Positions 44,682 through 56,000 of a stretch of DNA of 64,000 nt are shown here, piece by piece (the stretch's first letter is position 1; the number at the start of each line of letters is the position of its first letter). This DNA is from Zea mays (lineage: Eukaryota > Streptophyta > Magnoliopsida > Poales > Poaceae). The notes beneath the pieces are model-generated. The model saw nothing but the letters and a program-made list of their open reading frames with translations. It searched no databases and was not told the DNA's origin. A program made the position numbers and the translations under genes. The DNA lies in NCBI RefSeq assembly GCF_902167145.1, contig NC_050097.1, forward strand, positions 167,616,923 through 167,680,922, read 5' to 3'.

Positions 44682-46988
44682 TTAGGTCTTGTTCTTAGGT
44701 ACCCAAATAGTCTTGGATCCTTTCCTGTTAGAAACAAGCACCTTGGGTACCCAAACACAAGTATTTGAGCCCTTGTGTTTGCCCCCAACAGATTTGGCAA
44801 CTATTTTACCTAATTTATTAGTGAGCACATAAGAAGCATCAAAAGTTTTGAATGAAATGTTATGATTATTTGATGCAGTAAGAGTTTTCTTTTTAGGCAA
44901 TTTAACATGGGTTGATTGCCTAGAGCTAGAAGCCTCATTCCTATACATAAAAGCATGGTGAGAAACAGAATGAGATTTCTTAGCATGAATTCTCCTAATT
45001 TTGTGCTCAGGATAATTAGCAGGATATAAAATATAGCCCTCATTATCCTAAACCATGGGAGCTTTGCCCTTAACAAAGTTAGACAATTCTTTAAGGGCAT
45101 TAAGCTTGGCATTGCCTCCCTGTTGGAAACCAATGTCATCCTTAATCCCAAGGTGTCTCCCATTATAGAGCATGCTTCTAGCAAATTTAAATTTTTCATT
45201 TTCAATCTCATGCTCATTGATTTTAGCAGTTAGTTGAGCTATATGATCATTTTGTTATTTAATTAAAGCAAGGTGATCATGAATAGCTTCTACATTAACA
45301 TCTCTACATCTAGTACAAATAGCAACATGTTCAATAGTAGATGTAGTGGGTTTGCAAGATTTTAATTCCTCTATCTTAGCACTTAAAATTGCATTCTCAT
45401 CTCTAAGACAGGAAATAGAATCATTGCAAACATTCAAATCTTTTGCCTTGGAAATTAAACTAGCATTTTCAGTTCTAAGGCTAGAAATTGATTCATTCAA
45501 TTTATCAATCTTAGCATTTAAACTAACATTTTCATTTCTAAGATTGTTAATTGAGTCATGGCAAATGCTAAGCTCCTTAGTCAAGTTTTCATATTTTTCT
45601 ACTTCCTGAGCATAAGCATTTTTTACTTTAATATGCTTTTTGTTTTCTTTAATAAGGAATTCCTCTTGGCTATCCAAAAGTTCATCCTTCTCATGAATGG
45701 CTCCTATCAATTCATTCCATTTTTCCTTTTTTTGCATGTTAAGGTTGGCAAAAAGAGTAAGTAAGTCATCTTCATCTTCACTAGAACTACCCTCATCACT
45801 AGATGTAGTATACTTGGGGGCGGTTCTAGTTTGTACCTTCTTCTTTTTTCCGTCCTTTGCCATGAAGCATTTGTGGCCGACGTTGGGGAAGAGGAGTCCC
45901 TTGTTGACGGCGATGTTGGCGGCATCCTCGTCGGAGGAGGAGTCGGTGGAGCTCTCGTCGGAGTCCCATTCCCGACACACATGGGCATCTCCGCTCTTCC
46001 TCTTGTAGTACTTCTTCTTTTCCTTCTTCTTCACCCTGTTGTCGTCGCCCCTGTCACTATCACTAGACATAGGACATTTAGCAATAAAATGACCGGGCTT
46101 ACCACATTTGTAGCACACCCTCTTGGAGTGGGGTTTGTAGTCCTTCCCCCTCATTTGCTTGAGGATTTGACGGAAGCTCTTGATGATGAGCGCCATCTCC
46201 TCATTGTCAAGCTTGGAGGCGTCGATGGGGAGCCTACTTGATGTAGACTCTTCTTTCTTTTCTTCCGTCGCTTTGAATGCGATGGGTTGCACCTCGAGTG
46301 TTGAGGTGGCGCCTTGCTCCAAATTGACAATGTGTTTGGAGTCTTTGATCATAAGTTCAAAGCTCACAAACTTGCCAATTACTTCCTCGGGAGACATTAG
46401 CTTATATCTAGGATCACCACGTATTAATTGAACTTGAGTGGGATGACAAAATACGAGGGATCTAAGAATAACCTTGACCATTTCATGGTCATCCCATTTT
46501 GTGATCCCGAGGTTGCGCACTTGATTGACCAAGGTCTTGAGTCGGTTGTACATCACTTGTCGCTCTTCTCCTTGGTTGAGTACGAATCGACCAAGCTCCC
46601 CCTCGATCGTCTCCCGCTTGGTGATCTTGGTCACCTCATCTCCTTCGTGCGTGGTCTTTAGGACGTCCCAAATCTCCAAGGCGCTTTTTAACCCTTGCAC
46701 CTTATTATACTCCTCTTGACATAGAGAGGCGAGGAGTATAGTAGTTACTTGGGAGTTAAAGTGCCGTATTTGGGCGACCTCGTCCGAGTCGTAGCCCTCG
46801 TCCCCCACCGTAGGTACCTGCGCTCCAAATTCAACAATGTCACATATGCTTGCGTGGAGTGAGGTTAGGTGATGCCTCATTTTATCACAACGCATACAAT
46901 AATCCTCACCATCAAAATATGGTGGTTTGCCTAATGGAACGGAAAGTAGAGGAGCGCGCTTAGAAATACGGGGATAACGAAGTGGCAT
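44682..46988 (-). pseudogene. gag of element C (Sirevirus)
   Basis: The frame matches D gag: LGKPPYFDGEDY, EIWDVLKTTHEGDEV, NRLKTLVNQVRNLG, MSPEEVIGKFVSFELMI, the zinc knuckle CYKCGKPGHFIAKC, then a Ser/Asp/Glu-rich and coiled-coil half, ending TIWVPKNKT. TAA at 45255-45257 and a TAG near 45051 break it. The usual length of such Sirevirus gags is nearer 800 residues, as in D. Confidence 0.88.
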
Positions 46989-47248
46989 CTTACTATACTT
47001 CTTGCGCTCATGGCGCTTAGAAGTGAGGGACGCCGCGTCGGAACCGGATGTGGAGGCGACGAAGAGTCGGTCTCGTAGTAGACCACTTTCTTCATCTTTT
47101 TCTTCTTGTCGCCACTCCGATGCGACTTGACGCGGAGAGGGGATCCCTCCTTGCCTTTGGTGCCAGACTCCCTTGATGGAGCCTTCCCGTGGCTTGTGGC
47201 CTTCTCACCGGTTTCCATCTCCCTCTTGGCGGATCCTCCCGACATCAC
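46989..47248 (-). pseudogene. gag N-terminus of element C, out of frame
   Basis: MSGGSAKREMETGEKA and KKMKKVVYYETDSSS correspond to the basic N-terminus of D gag ([14 protein letters not shown]). A frameshift at about 47040-47060 separates it from the main gag frame. Confidence 0.75.
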
Positions 47249-47279
47249 TTCGAGTTGTTAGACTCTAATGATGCACCGG

Positions 47280-47293
47280 GCTTTGATACCAAT
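47280..47293 (-). other. Primer-binding site of C (tRNA-Met type)
   Basis: On minus ATTGGTATCAAAGC follows the LTR end GACTTTCA. This is the usual Sirevirus site, one base off the D version. Confidence 0.8.
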
Positions 47294-47356
47294 TGAAAGT
47301 CGCCTAGAGGGGGGTGAATAGGCGGAATCTAAAAATTATAAACTTAAGCACACAAA
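47294..47356 (-). repeat. Truncated 5' LTR of element C
   Basis: Only about 63 bp of the LTR end remain (plus TGAAAGTCGCCTAGAGGGGG to about CTTAAGCAC). Intact Ji/Opie LTRs are about 1.2-1.3 kb, so roughly 1.2 kb is missing at the join with the inverted repeat. Confidence 0.75.
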
Positions 47357-47486
47357 GTTCTTTTTTGCAGTTTTGACAAAGCTTGCTTTTTTGACGAAGA
47401 TAACTCTAAATGATCAAGCGAACACTTCATCATTTAGAGTTATCTTCGTCAAAAAAGCGAGCTTCATCAAAACTGCAAAAAAGAAC
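47357..47486. repeat. 58-bp inverted repeat at the C/E junction
   Basis: Arms 47357-47414 and 47429-47486 are reverse complements with three mismatches, separated by 14 bases. The right arm runs into the 5' side of the antisense gene of E; the left arm touches the broken C LTR. Confidence 0.92.
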
Positions 47487-47503
47487 TGCAGAAAATCCAC
47501 CAG

Positions 47504-50351
47504 ATGGCTAGAGTACGTTCGACTACAAGGGTGACTCGTGAGGGGGAAGAAACTGAGGTCACTGAGACAGCACCAATTTCCGAAGTTATGAAACAATCAG
47601 GTTTAGTTGTGACAGAGGAAGCTACTGACGAAGGTGCTTCTGCTACCGAAGCCGAACATACTGTTGCTGAAGAAGAAGATATTGATGAAGAGGAAGATTA
47701 CAGTATTTTGATCCCAAGTAAACCTAGTCATCTAGATTTTGAGAAATTTACAGTGTCTGAAGCTGACGTACCCATGATGATGAAGCAGGGTTACTTTGGA
47801 GAAGCTGAAAGGAAACTTGTCTAATTTGCCAGAGAGGAAACCACCCCAGTGCCGAAGGATGATGAAGTAGTTGTTTTCAAGAGTTTTTTTAGAGCAGGAC
47901 TGTGGTTCCCGCTGAACGAGATGATAGGAGAGGTCTTGAAAATTTTTGAAATTTATCTTCATCAGCTGACCCCTAACACCATTTTTAGGCTTAGCGTCTT
48001 CATCTGGGTCCTCCGAAGCCAAGGGATGAGCCCAGATGCCAAAGCATTCTGCTGAGTGCACGAGTTGCACTACCAGACGAAGGCTAGGGCAGACAGTCTG
48101 CATAAAAACTTTGGCTGCTACAATTTCGCGTATCGCAAGGATACAAAGGCTCCAGTTCTTAGCTACCGCACCAAATGGCCAACTGTCTGGAAAGGTGAAT
48201 GGTTTTATATCAAGGCCGATGAGAAGAAGAGAGGGAAACTGATGATGATGGTTATGTGCCCGTTGGCATTAAGCTTCGGAATGACCAGACCTCTATGCAA
48301 CATGCAACTAGGGTCAGCATGCCAGCTGGCTGCAGTGGAATTCAGGGTGGTGGCTGAACAAATCAGCACTAGAGACCTGGTTCAAGAATACCTGGCTAAC
48401 AGGACATCTCCAACGTCAAGTGATTGGGGCATGCCGAAGCTAAAGGGAACAAAGAAGAAATACGAACTTGTTCGATTACCTTATCGTTTTAAGTTTGAGA
48501 AACAGTTCAAGGAGCCTTGCAAAGAATGGCTAGAAATGATTGAAACTATGTGCAATGAAATTTTGGGGAACTACACTAAAAAAGAAGACCAATTAATGAC
48601 AGCAGCCTTCGGCGCCCGGCCAAAACGAAGGTTAAACCGGGTAATGGATGCTCTAAAATTTGAGTACCCTGATTATGAGCGGCTCAACAAGGGTGCCGAT
48701 GGGGCAAAAAGAAAAAGGATTGTTAGCGTTCTAAGCAGACAAGCTACCAGGATGGTGAAGGCAGATGAGAAAACTTTAAAGAAGAGAAAATACAGTCCTG
48801 AGCCGAAGATGGCGGCTTTGAAGAAAAGAAAAGCTGCAACTCCAGAGCCGAAGGTGACTAAGGTTGAAGAGGAAACTCCTTCAACACCTCTTGCTGCCGA
48901 AGTAGAAGAGATTTTAAAGGTAATGATTGAATCTTTACCTATCAAGCTACTAAGTCCTCTGGGACCGAAACTGATGAAGCTTTTTTAGAAGAAAGAAGAA
49001 CCTTCGGCTACAAAGAAGGCAGATGGGCTGAAGAAGCGAAGAATTGGTAGCATAATGCAAGCCATTGAAAAGACGCCACCATCGGCCTCGGCATCTAAGA
49101 TAGCACCTACTGTATGCACCGAGGCCACTATCAAAGCAAACATATCGGCCGAAGCTGCAGCTGCCGCCGAAGCTGCCAACTTGGAGAGCACACTATCTGG
49201 AATTGATAAGTTGCTATTGGATATGCCTACAGAAGAAATAGTTGCAGCTACAGAATAGGTCATGGCCCCAGTGCCCGACAAAGGAAAGAAAATTGTTGAT
49301 GCTGCTTCGGAAGAAAAAGATTTCGAGCTTCAGAACCTGATCGGATAAGAACTTTCTAAGGCCGAAAAGAAGGAGCTACAGGAATACGGCATTTCATGTG
49401 GCTACCAGCCAGGAGCCATGCTCTTTGGTGGGATCGATGAAGAGGCATTGGGATGCGTTCGCGACCGTACCGGGGCGAAGGTAATCGGTACACTATCGAA
49501 GAGTGTCGGTTTTCCGAAGCTCGAAGCTGATATTAGCAGCTACCAACGGCAACATATCGTCGATAGTTTGTTTTATTCCAACTTTAAGGTAAAATTCTTG
49601 TGACGAAGCAAAAAATTTCTTATTTTTGTGACGAAGCAAGTTTGCTAATGAAGATTTATTTATACAGAGTATGCTGCTGAGCAAAGCACTGCAAATGCAA
49701 CAAGACCTCGAGGATAAAAGGAACGAAATTATATTCGAGGGTTTAGAGAACAAAATTAAAGACTACGAAGCTTCTCTTAAACAGATAGATTTCTTACTCC
49801 AAGCAATGGAAGGTTCCCTAGCAGAAGAGCAAGCTGAAAATACTAGATTAAATGGAGAACTTCTGCAAAAATCAGAGAGCTTCGAACAAGAAAGAAAAAG
49901 CTTGCAGACAAAATATGAAGCCAAAGCTGTCGAAAATATGAAGTTGCAGCAATCTTTGAAAGAGCTTCGGAACATGTGTCTGGGCGTTGGCAGCCGCTTA
50001 GTACAGCGATTAAAAAAGGTTTTTAACTCAGTTGGAGTCATCTCTGAAAAGTTTACTCCTTTGGCCGAAAACATATCAAGCACCTTCGAACACATTGAAG
50101 GCAAAGTCGAGGCGCTTGATGAAGTAATAGCGGGGCACGGTGACTTCTGTGCCCTGCTAGCTTCTCGTGGAACAGCTGCAGCATTTCTGAAGGCTGGTTG
50201 TACGCACGCAAAAATTGTAAATAGGCCAAACTTGAGGCTATCTCCATCGGATTTGGTTGACATCCCAAGTAAAGCCCAGAGCATAGGGAGTAGATTTATA
50301 ACACAGATTTGGGCGAAGGGTGGTCGAGAATTGGCTAGTGACGAGGCCTGA
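47504..50351 (+). pseudogene. Antisense accessory gene of E (Transposase_28-like domain plus coiled coil)
   Basis: The gene is opposite to and convergent with pol. Exon 1 is 47504-49588 and exon 2 is 49668-50351; the 79-nt intron (AAG|GTAAAA ... TTTATACAG|AG) keeps phase. The N-terminal domain has FFRAGLWFPLNEMIGEVLKI and YLHQLTPNTIF, alignable with the B gene (LHNLSPNSI). A Lys/Glu/Pro linker follows, then a coiled coil (SFEQERKSLQTKYEAKAVE) and a helical end (AAAFLKAGCTHAKIVN, IGSRFITQIWAKGGREL). In-frame stops are TAA 47822, TGA 48053, TAG 48986, TAG 49256 and TAA 49346. The role is unknown; as in B, the gene lies where Tat elements carry antisense ORFs. Confidence 0.75.
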
Positions 50352-50888
50352 AGCTTACTTAAGTCGGTACGATACTTATACCTGTTGCTTACTCTCTGTA
50401 ATTACTTTTTACCTTATACTGCTTTGTTGTGTACAAGATGATGATGCCTGAAGCTTACTCAATAGTCCGAAGCACATTTCGAAGATTGTTGAAGCTTCTG
50501 CATAAAGCTTAGAAATATTTGCGTTATCTTTGTAAAAGACATTATAATTGGGAATCGAACGTTACTTTGTATATTTGTCCATACCTTGTAATATATTTTT
50601 ACCTTTTCATCCATGTATGAATTGCTTTGCTGTGGACGAAACATGTATCTTTTGAGCCGAAGGCGAAAAACACCTTCCCTTCTTTTCGTACACAATGAAG
50701 TGTATCCTTGCTTCTTCATGCTCATCGAAGCATTGTTATCCTGAAGTATTTCTGTTTGTGCTTCATGTTATGATGATGATGATGATGATCCTATGAAATG
50801 TCTACATGAATGTTTATGAATGCAATGAATGATGTAATGTAACGTGCAAATGAATGTCCCGAACACACACGAAACCACACCCAGACTC
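50352..50888. other. E spacer after the antisense gene
   Basis: Noncoding, with a short (ATG)n tract at about 50770-50788. No gene seen. Confidence 0.55.
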
Positions 50889-51248
50889 TGCATCCCATTA
50901 GGAACGACTTTTGAGTCTTTTAAGCTCTGCATCCCCTTAGGAATGACTTTTGAGCTTCTTCACCTTCTATTTCGGTGGCATATACTGCATCCCCTTAGGA
51001 ATGACTTTTGAACTTCTTCACCTTATATTTTGGTGGTATTTGGCTCTGCATTCCCTTTGGAACGACTTTTGAGCAGAAAACTTACGATGCGCTCCCTTGG
51101 GAACGACTTTTTTTGCAGCTTCGTCATGCTTTTGGCTCTGCATTTCCTTAGGAACGACTTTTGAGCAGAAAACTTACGTTGTGCTCCCTTAGGAATGACT
51201 TTTTGCAGCTTCGTCATGCTCTGCATCCCCTTGGGTACGTCTTTTGAG
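50889..51248. repeat. Eight-copy ~26-bp repeat between antisense gene and pol of E
   Basis: The core GCATCCCCTTAGGAAYGACT plus TTTGAG recurs at about 50889, 50928, 50988, 51045, 51091, 51138, 51181 and 51223 with irregular spacing of 39-60 bp. Two longer units (with AAAACTTACG and GCAGCTTCGTCATGC) repeat near 51070-51220. The place matches the repeats of A and B. Confidence 0.85.
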
Positions 51249-51441
51249 CTTCTCCCTGTTTTTCTTTTTTGCACTCGATGGTGCGTGCTTAGATTTTACA
51301 TATTACATCTTTGGGGGATTTGGCCCTTGTAGGGCTAAATAAGAATGAAAAATTAGAAGCTATGGCCCCATTAAAAACCTTTCTCCCCTCTTGAAAGGAA
51401 AAGGGTGTCATAGGAAAAAATGAAAAAAGGATTACATCAAA

Positions 51442-52689
51442 TTACACATAGTAACGCCGAAGCTCATCCACATTCCAAGATCTAGGTATGTCGTTGTCGT
51501 CCATATCCTTCAATCTATAAGAACTGGGTCTTGATGAAGATACTACCAGAAAAGGACCTTCCCACTTCAGTTGCAACTTGCTCACTGTGTCTGGGTTGGC
51601 CACTCTCCAAAGCACAAGATGCCCTGGCTTGATGTTTTTCAATCGAACTTTTCTATCACGCCACTTTATTGTTTCGGCTTGATACTTATTAATGTGATCT
51701 ATAGCCTGAAGTCTGGTCCCTTCTATAGTATCTTTTGTTACCTGATCATCAGCTTCGTCTTCAGCCAAAGCTATTGTTCTTATTGACCCTGCCTTTGGCT
51801 CTTCTGGAGTTATTGCTTCGGCACCAAATAAATGCTTGAAGGGTGTAAATCATGTTGACCTTGACGCAGTTGTGTTGTGGCCCCACACCACTTTAATCAG
51901 CTCGTCTGGCCACTTTCCTCTGGGCTGGTTGAAGATTAGCTTCATTATTCCTGTCATTATAATACCATTTGCTCTTTCTACCAGCCCATTTGATTCTGGA
52001 TGTCTAACTGATGCAAAATGAATCTTCGTACCAATTCGGTCACAAAAGTCTTTGAATGCTTCGACATCAAATTGTGTACCATTGTCCACGGTTAGTGCCT
52101 TCGGCACACTGAAGCGACAAACAATATTTTGCCAGAAGAATTTTTGGACTGTGACCGAAGTTATTGTAGCAAAGGGCTTCGCCTCAATCCACTTGAAAAA
52201 ATATTCTACTGCCACTACAACATACTTCAAGTTACCTTGTGCTGGTGGGAGTGGACCTAACAAATCCAGGCCCCATCTTTGCAATGGCCAGGTTGGTTGT
52301 ATTAACTGAGTTAGCGACGAAGGTTGTTTCTGGTCTCTTGCACATTTTTGACAATTTTCGCACTTTTGAACCAGATCTACTGCATCCGAAGCTGCCTTCG
52401 GCCAATAAAATCCTTGTCTAAAAACCTTTCCTAGCAAAGGTCTATACCCAATGTGAGATGCACACAAACCTGCATGTACTTCCTTCATTAGCTCTATACC
52501 TTCGGTTCTGGATAAACACTTCAGAAGTGGAGAGCAAACTCCATGTTTGTATAACTCCCCTTCTATCATGACATATGGTCTTGTCCTTGCTTCTATTCTT
52601 TTATTATAAACTTCATCATCCGAAAGACAGTTACCTTGGATGAAAGATATGATTTCAGTCCTCCAATCTTCACTATGTACCGGTGATAT
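51442..52689 (-). pseudogene. Integrase of element E
   Basis: The zinc domain (HAGLCASHIGYRPL ... CENCQKCARDQ), WGLDLLGP, LTVDNGTQF, and NGLVERANGIIM give the D,D,E core; the tail LKWEGPFLVVSSSRPSSYRL ends ELRRYYV. One TGA at about 51847 splits core and tail; both are in the same frame. Confidence 0.88.
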
Positions 52690-53230
52690 TGCGAGCACTG
52701 CTCTTTCCATAAGTTCAACTAAAGGTGCTTTTATTGTCTCAAAGAAAACTTTCGAAGGTAGAGGGAGCCCCTGTGCTGCTGAATTAGCTAGTAAATCTGC
52801 ATGCTCATTTTCCCCTCTTGGAATATTTTTTATAGAAAAAACTTCGAAAGAGGCCTCCAACCTTCGGACTGTGTCCAAATATTTTTCAAGCTTCGGATCC
52901 CTTGCCTTGATGCTTTTGTCTACATGGCCAGAGATGACTTGGGAGTCAGTTTTAAGGATCGCCCTTCTTATTCCCATTGCCTTTAGCTTCCGAAGCCCCA
53001 ACAGGAGGGCTTCGTATTCAGCAATGTTATTTGTACAACTAAAGTCCAGCCTTGCTGCATAGCATGTTCTGACTTTAGAGGGCGCTACTAGAACAGCGGC
53101 CGCTCCTGCGCCGAAGGTTCCCCAAGAACCATCACATAATATTGTCCAGGATTCGGCGTCTTTTGTTACTTCTTCTTCTTGAGCCCTTGGCGTCCAATCA
53201 GCAATGAAGTCTGCTAAGGCCTGAGACTAA
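52690..53230 (-). pseudogene. Second (archaeal-type) RNase H of element E
   Basis: LCDGSWGTFGAGAAAV, NNIAEYEALLLGLRKL, KTDSQVISGHV and GENEHADLLANSAAQ match the extra RNase H of Tat elements. A TAG near 53225 precedes SQALADFIADW. Confidence 0.85.
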
Positions 53231-54609
53231 ATTGAGGATCTGTGAACATAATCAATAGAGAATTTATTGAGCTCAGCAACCCATTTTCCGATCCTCCCAG
53301 TAGCTTCTCAATTCCTCATTATGTCCATCAGAGGTTGTGACGAAGGAACAATTATATGATATGCTTGAAAATAATGTCGAAGCTTTCTGGAGGCCATCAA
53401 CACAGCATATATAACACCTTCTCCAATTCTGTATAATTTTTCTTTGATAAACTTAAAACTTCGGAGATGAAATATACTGGTGCTTGTTTTTTAATTTGGC
53501 CATCTTGCTTCTCTTGTACAAGCGCTGCACTGATTGCAGAGTGAGAGGCTGGTACATATAAGAGTAATGGAGCCCCTGGCGAAGGTGGCGTTAGAGTTGT
53601 CAAATCTATCAAGTATTGCTTTAACTCTTCGAAAGCCTTTTGCTGAGCTGGACCCCACTGAAAAACTTCGGCTGACTTCAGTATTTCAAAGAATGGTAGA
53701 TTTCTTTCTGCTGATTTGATATAAATCTATTTAATGATGCCAGCCTTCCTGCCAACCGTTGGGCCCCTTCTTTGTATTTGGTGGCTCCATCCGAAGGATA
53801 CCTTCGATCTTATTTGGGTTAGCTTCGATTCCCTTCGTTTATACCAGACAGCCAAGGAACATGCCCTTCTTTACTCCAAAAACACACTTTTCTGGATTTA
53901 ATTTTAGACCAGCTTGCTTGAAGTTGGCAAATGTTTCTTGCAGGTTAGCAATGTGATTCTCTTGCTTCGTGCTTTTTCCTATAATGTCATCAACCTAAGT
54001 CAGCACATTCCTGCCTATTTGAGAATGAAGGACCTTGGTTGTCATTCTGCTGAAGCTTCCTCCAGCATTCTTAAGCCCCTCAGGCATCCAAAGGTAGCAA
54101 TAAGTACCACTAGGAGTTATGAAGCTAGTCTTTGGCTCATCTTCCTTCTTCATCCAAATTTGATGATAGCCTGAGTAGCAGTCTAGTAGACTCATGAGCT
54201 CCGTAGAAGTTGTTGCATCTACGAGGGAGTCTATTCTTGGTAATGGGAACTCGTCCTTTGGGCATGCTTTGTTGAGATCTGTGAAATCAATACACATTCT
54301 CCATTTGCCATTAGCCTTCTTCACCATAACAGTGTTAGCTAGTCATTCTGGATATGTTACTTCTCTGATAACACCAGCACTGAGAAGTCTCTTTACTTCA
54401 TTCCGAGCACCTTCAGCTTTATCATCAGACATCTTCCGAAGTCTTTGCTTCCTTGGCCTGAAAGATGGATCCACATTAAGTGAATGTTCAATGACATCTC
54501 TGTTGACACCACAAAGATCAATGGTTGTCCAAGCAAAGACATCTTTGTTGTTGAACAAAAACCTTATCAAAAATTTTTCTTGCTCGTCAGGTTGCTGAGA
54601 TCCTAGCAG
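53231..54609 (-). pseudogene. Reverse transcriptase and first RNase H of element E
   Basis: It has MVKKANGKWRMCIDFTDLNK, PLPRIDSLVDATT, LLDCYSGYHQIWM and LKNAGGSFSRM. The catalytic box reads stop-VDDI, with TAG at about 53995 replacing the Tyr codon. RNase H (YVPASHSAISAALVQ, YFISEVLSLSKKNY) follows after further breaks. PEW at 54343 is interrupted by TGA. Confidence 0.85.
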
Positions 54610-55341
54610 TACCCTTTGATCTGCTACATCTTCACATAGGAGCATAGGCTTCGGCTGATCTGCCAAAGCAGTCTTCTCTCTTTTGTGCTTATATTGTTGA
54701 CAAGCTTCGACAACATCTATGTTGTGGATTGCCTTTGAATCTGTCCAACTCCCTTCGGCCCTTCTGGTAGCTTTTTGACTTCCATGGATGGCAATGGGCC
54801 CTTGTTCCGAAGGTATCTTCATGCATAAATATGCTGGATGAAGTATTGCTTTGAAGGCATTTAGTGTTCCTCGACCAATGATTGCATTGTACGGGTATTC
54901 CATGTCGACAATGTCAAAAACAACTTGCTCAGTTCTTGTGTTGTGGACATAACCGAAGGTAACTGACATTGTGATTTTGTCAAGTGCCACAATCTGTCGT
55001 CCTCCGAAGCCACAAAGAGGGTGTGTATCATCATGAATCTTGTCCTCTGGTTCTTGCATCTGACTGAAAGCCTTTGCAAATATAATGTCCACTGCACTGC
55101 ATGTGTCAACCAGAACATTGTGGACCAAAAATCCCTTGATGACACAAGATATGACCATAGCATCATTGTGAGGATTGTCTTTTAGCTGAAGATCCTCCTG
55201 GGAGAAGGTGATTGGGATGTGGGACCACTTGGACCTGACGAAGGGTCCTTGCACCCTAACATGCTGCACTCTTCTCTGCGCTTCCTTCTTCTGCTTTTTG
55301 TTGGCTGGCTCTGCACTTGAACCGCCCGTGATTGGGAGCAC
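54610..55341 (-). pseudogene. Protease region of element E, cut by element D
   Basis: VHNVLVDTCSAVDIIFAKAF is the protease site (D-T-C where D-G/T-G is usual), followed by YPYNAIIGRGTLNAFKAI. The frame runs into D LTR sequence at 55342, so anything upstream (gag) should resume right of D, beyond the window. Confidence 0.8.
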
Positions 55342-55595
55342 TGAAAGGGAAATGTGCCTTGGGCCATTTCTAAGTATTTTGGTGATTGAGTGCCAACACA
55401 AGTGCTTAAATGTGAATTTATGCTCATGGATGGACAAAGTGCAAATCAAGAGTAAAGGTATGTTTCTAAGCCTTAGTACATTGGTTTTATGTACTAATAT
55501 ACTTGTCTAAGTGTTAGAAACAGAAAGAAGAAGAAAAGAAAAGAAATGAAAAAAAGGCTTGGCTGGGTACAGCCAAGACTCAGCTCGGTCTGGCA

Positions 55596-55925
55596 CACCG
55601 GACTGTCCGGTGGTGCACCGGACAGTGTCCGGTGCGCCAGGCTGACTCGGTGCGAAGTGGCCGCTCTCGGGAATTCGCCGACGGCGTACGGCTAAAATTC
55701 ACCGGACTGTCCGGTGTGCACCGGACTGTCCGGTGAGCCAACGGTCGGCCGGGCCAACGGTCGGCCGCGCGATCTGCGTGGGACACGTGGCCGAGCCAAC
55801 GGCTAGAAGGGGGCACCGGACTGTCCGGTGTGCACCGGACATGTCCGGTGCGCCAAAGGCTCTCTGGCGGCCAACGGTTGGCTGCGCCATTTTAGGAAGG
55901 AAATCGGGCACCGGACTGTCCGGTG
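55596..55925. repeat. Palindromic CACCGGACTGTCCGGTG array in the D LTR
   Basis: There are seven units of the 17-bp palindrome CACCGGACTGTCCGGTG or variants with ACAGTGT or ACATGT centres, mostly in pairs separated by TG. They lie upstream of the TATA box. The 3' LTR copy (63276-63617) has eight units. Confidence 0.9.
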
Positions 55926-55993
55926 CACCCGACGACAGAAGGCAAGATTGGCCTTCCAGATTTGCTCTCAACGGCTCCTAGCTGCCTTGGGAC

Positions 55994-56000
55994 TATAAAA
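55994..56000 (+). promoter_or_regulatory. TATA box of the D LTR
   Basis: TATAAAA in GGACTATAAAAGGGACC; also at 63679-63685 in the 3' LTR. Confidence 0.75.

Larger units (their letters stand above)
44237..47356 (-). mobile_element. Element C, right part: 5' LTR stub, gag and start of pol
   Basis: This is the 5' half of the minus-strand Sirevirus: LTR stub (47294-47356), primer site, gag, and pol up to the integrase zinc domain. It is the oldest layer of the left-hand nest. Confidence 0.88.
47357..55341 (-). mobile_element. Element E: Tat-lineage Ty3/gypsy, truncated
   Basis: This minus-strand internal region has, in element order, protease, RT/RNase H, second RNase H, integrase, tandem repeats and a convergent antisense gene. 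The 3' LTR is missing at the left junction and gag is beyond D on the right. It is clearly different in sequence from A and B but the same in plan; Grande-like is possible, but I cannot assign the family. Confidence 0.82.

Noticed and set aside
45255..46008. Plus-strand ORFs opposite the C gag
   Set aside because: They are shadows of the acidic/Lys-rich gag frame without any domain or promoter context.
50889..51248. Regular repeats that might be taken for a CRISPR array
   Set aside because: Spacing is irregular, spacers share sequence, there are no cas genes and the setting is a plant retrotransposon.
54343..55449. One long minus ORF running from the E protease into the D LTR
   Set aside because: Homology ends at 55341; the first 36 codons are D LTR read backwards, so it is a chance fusion across an insertion border.
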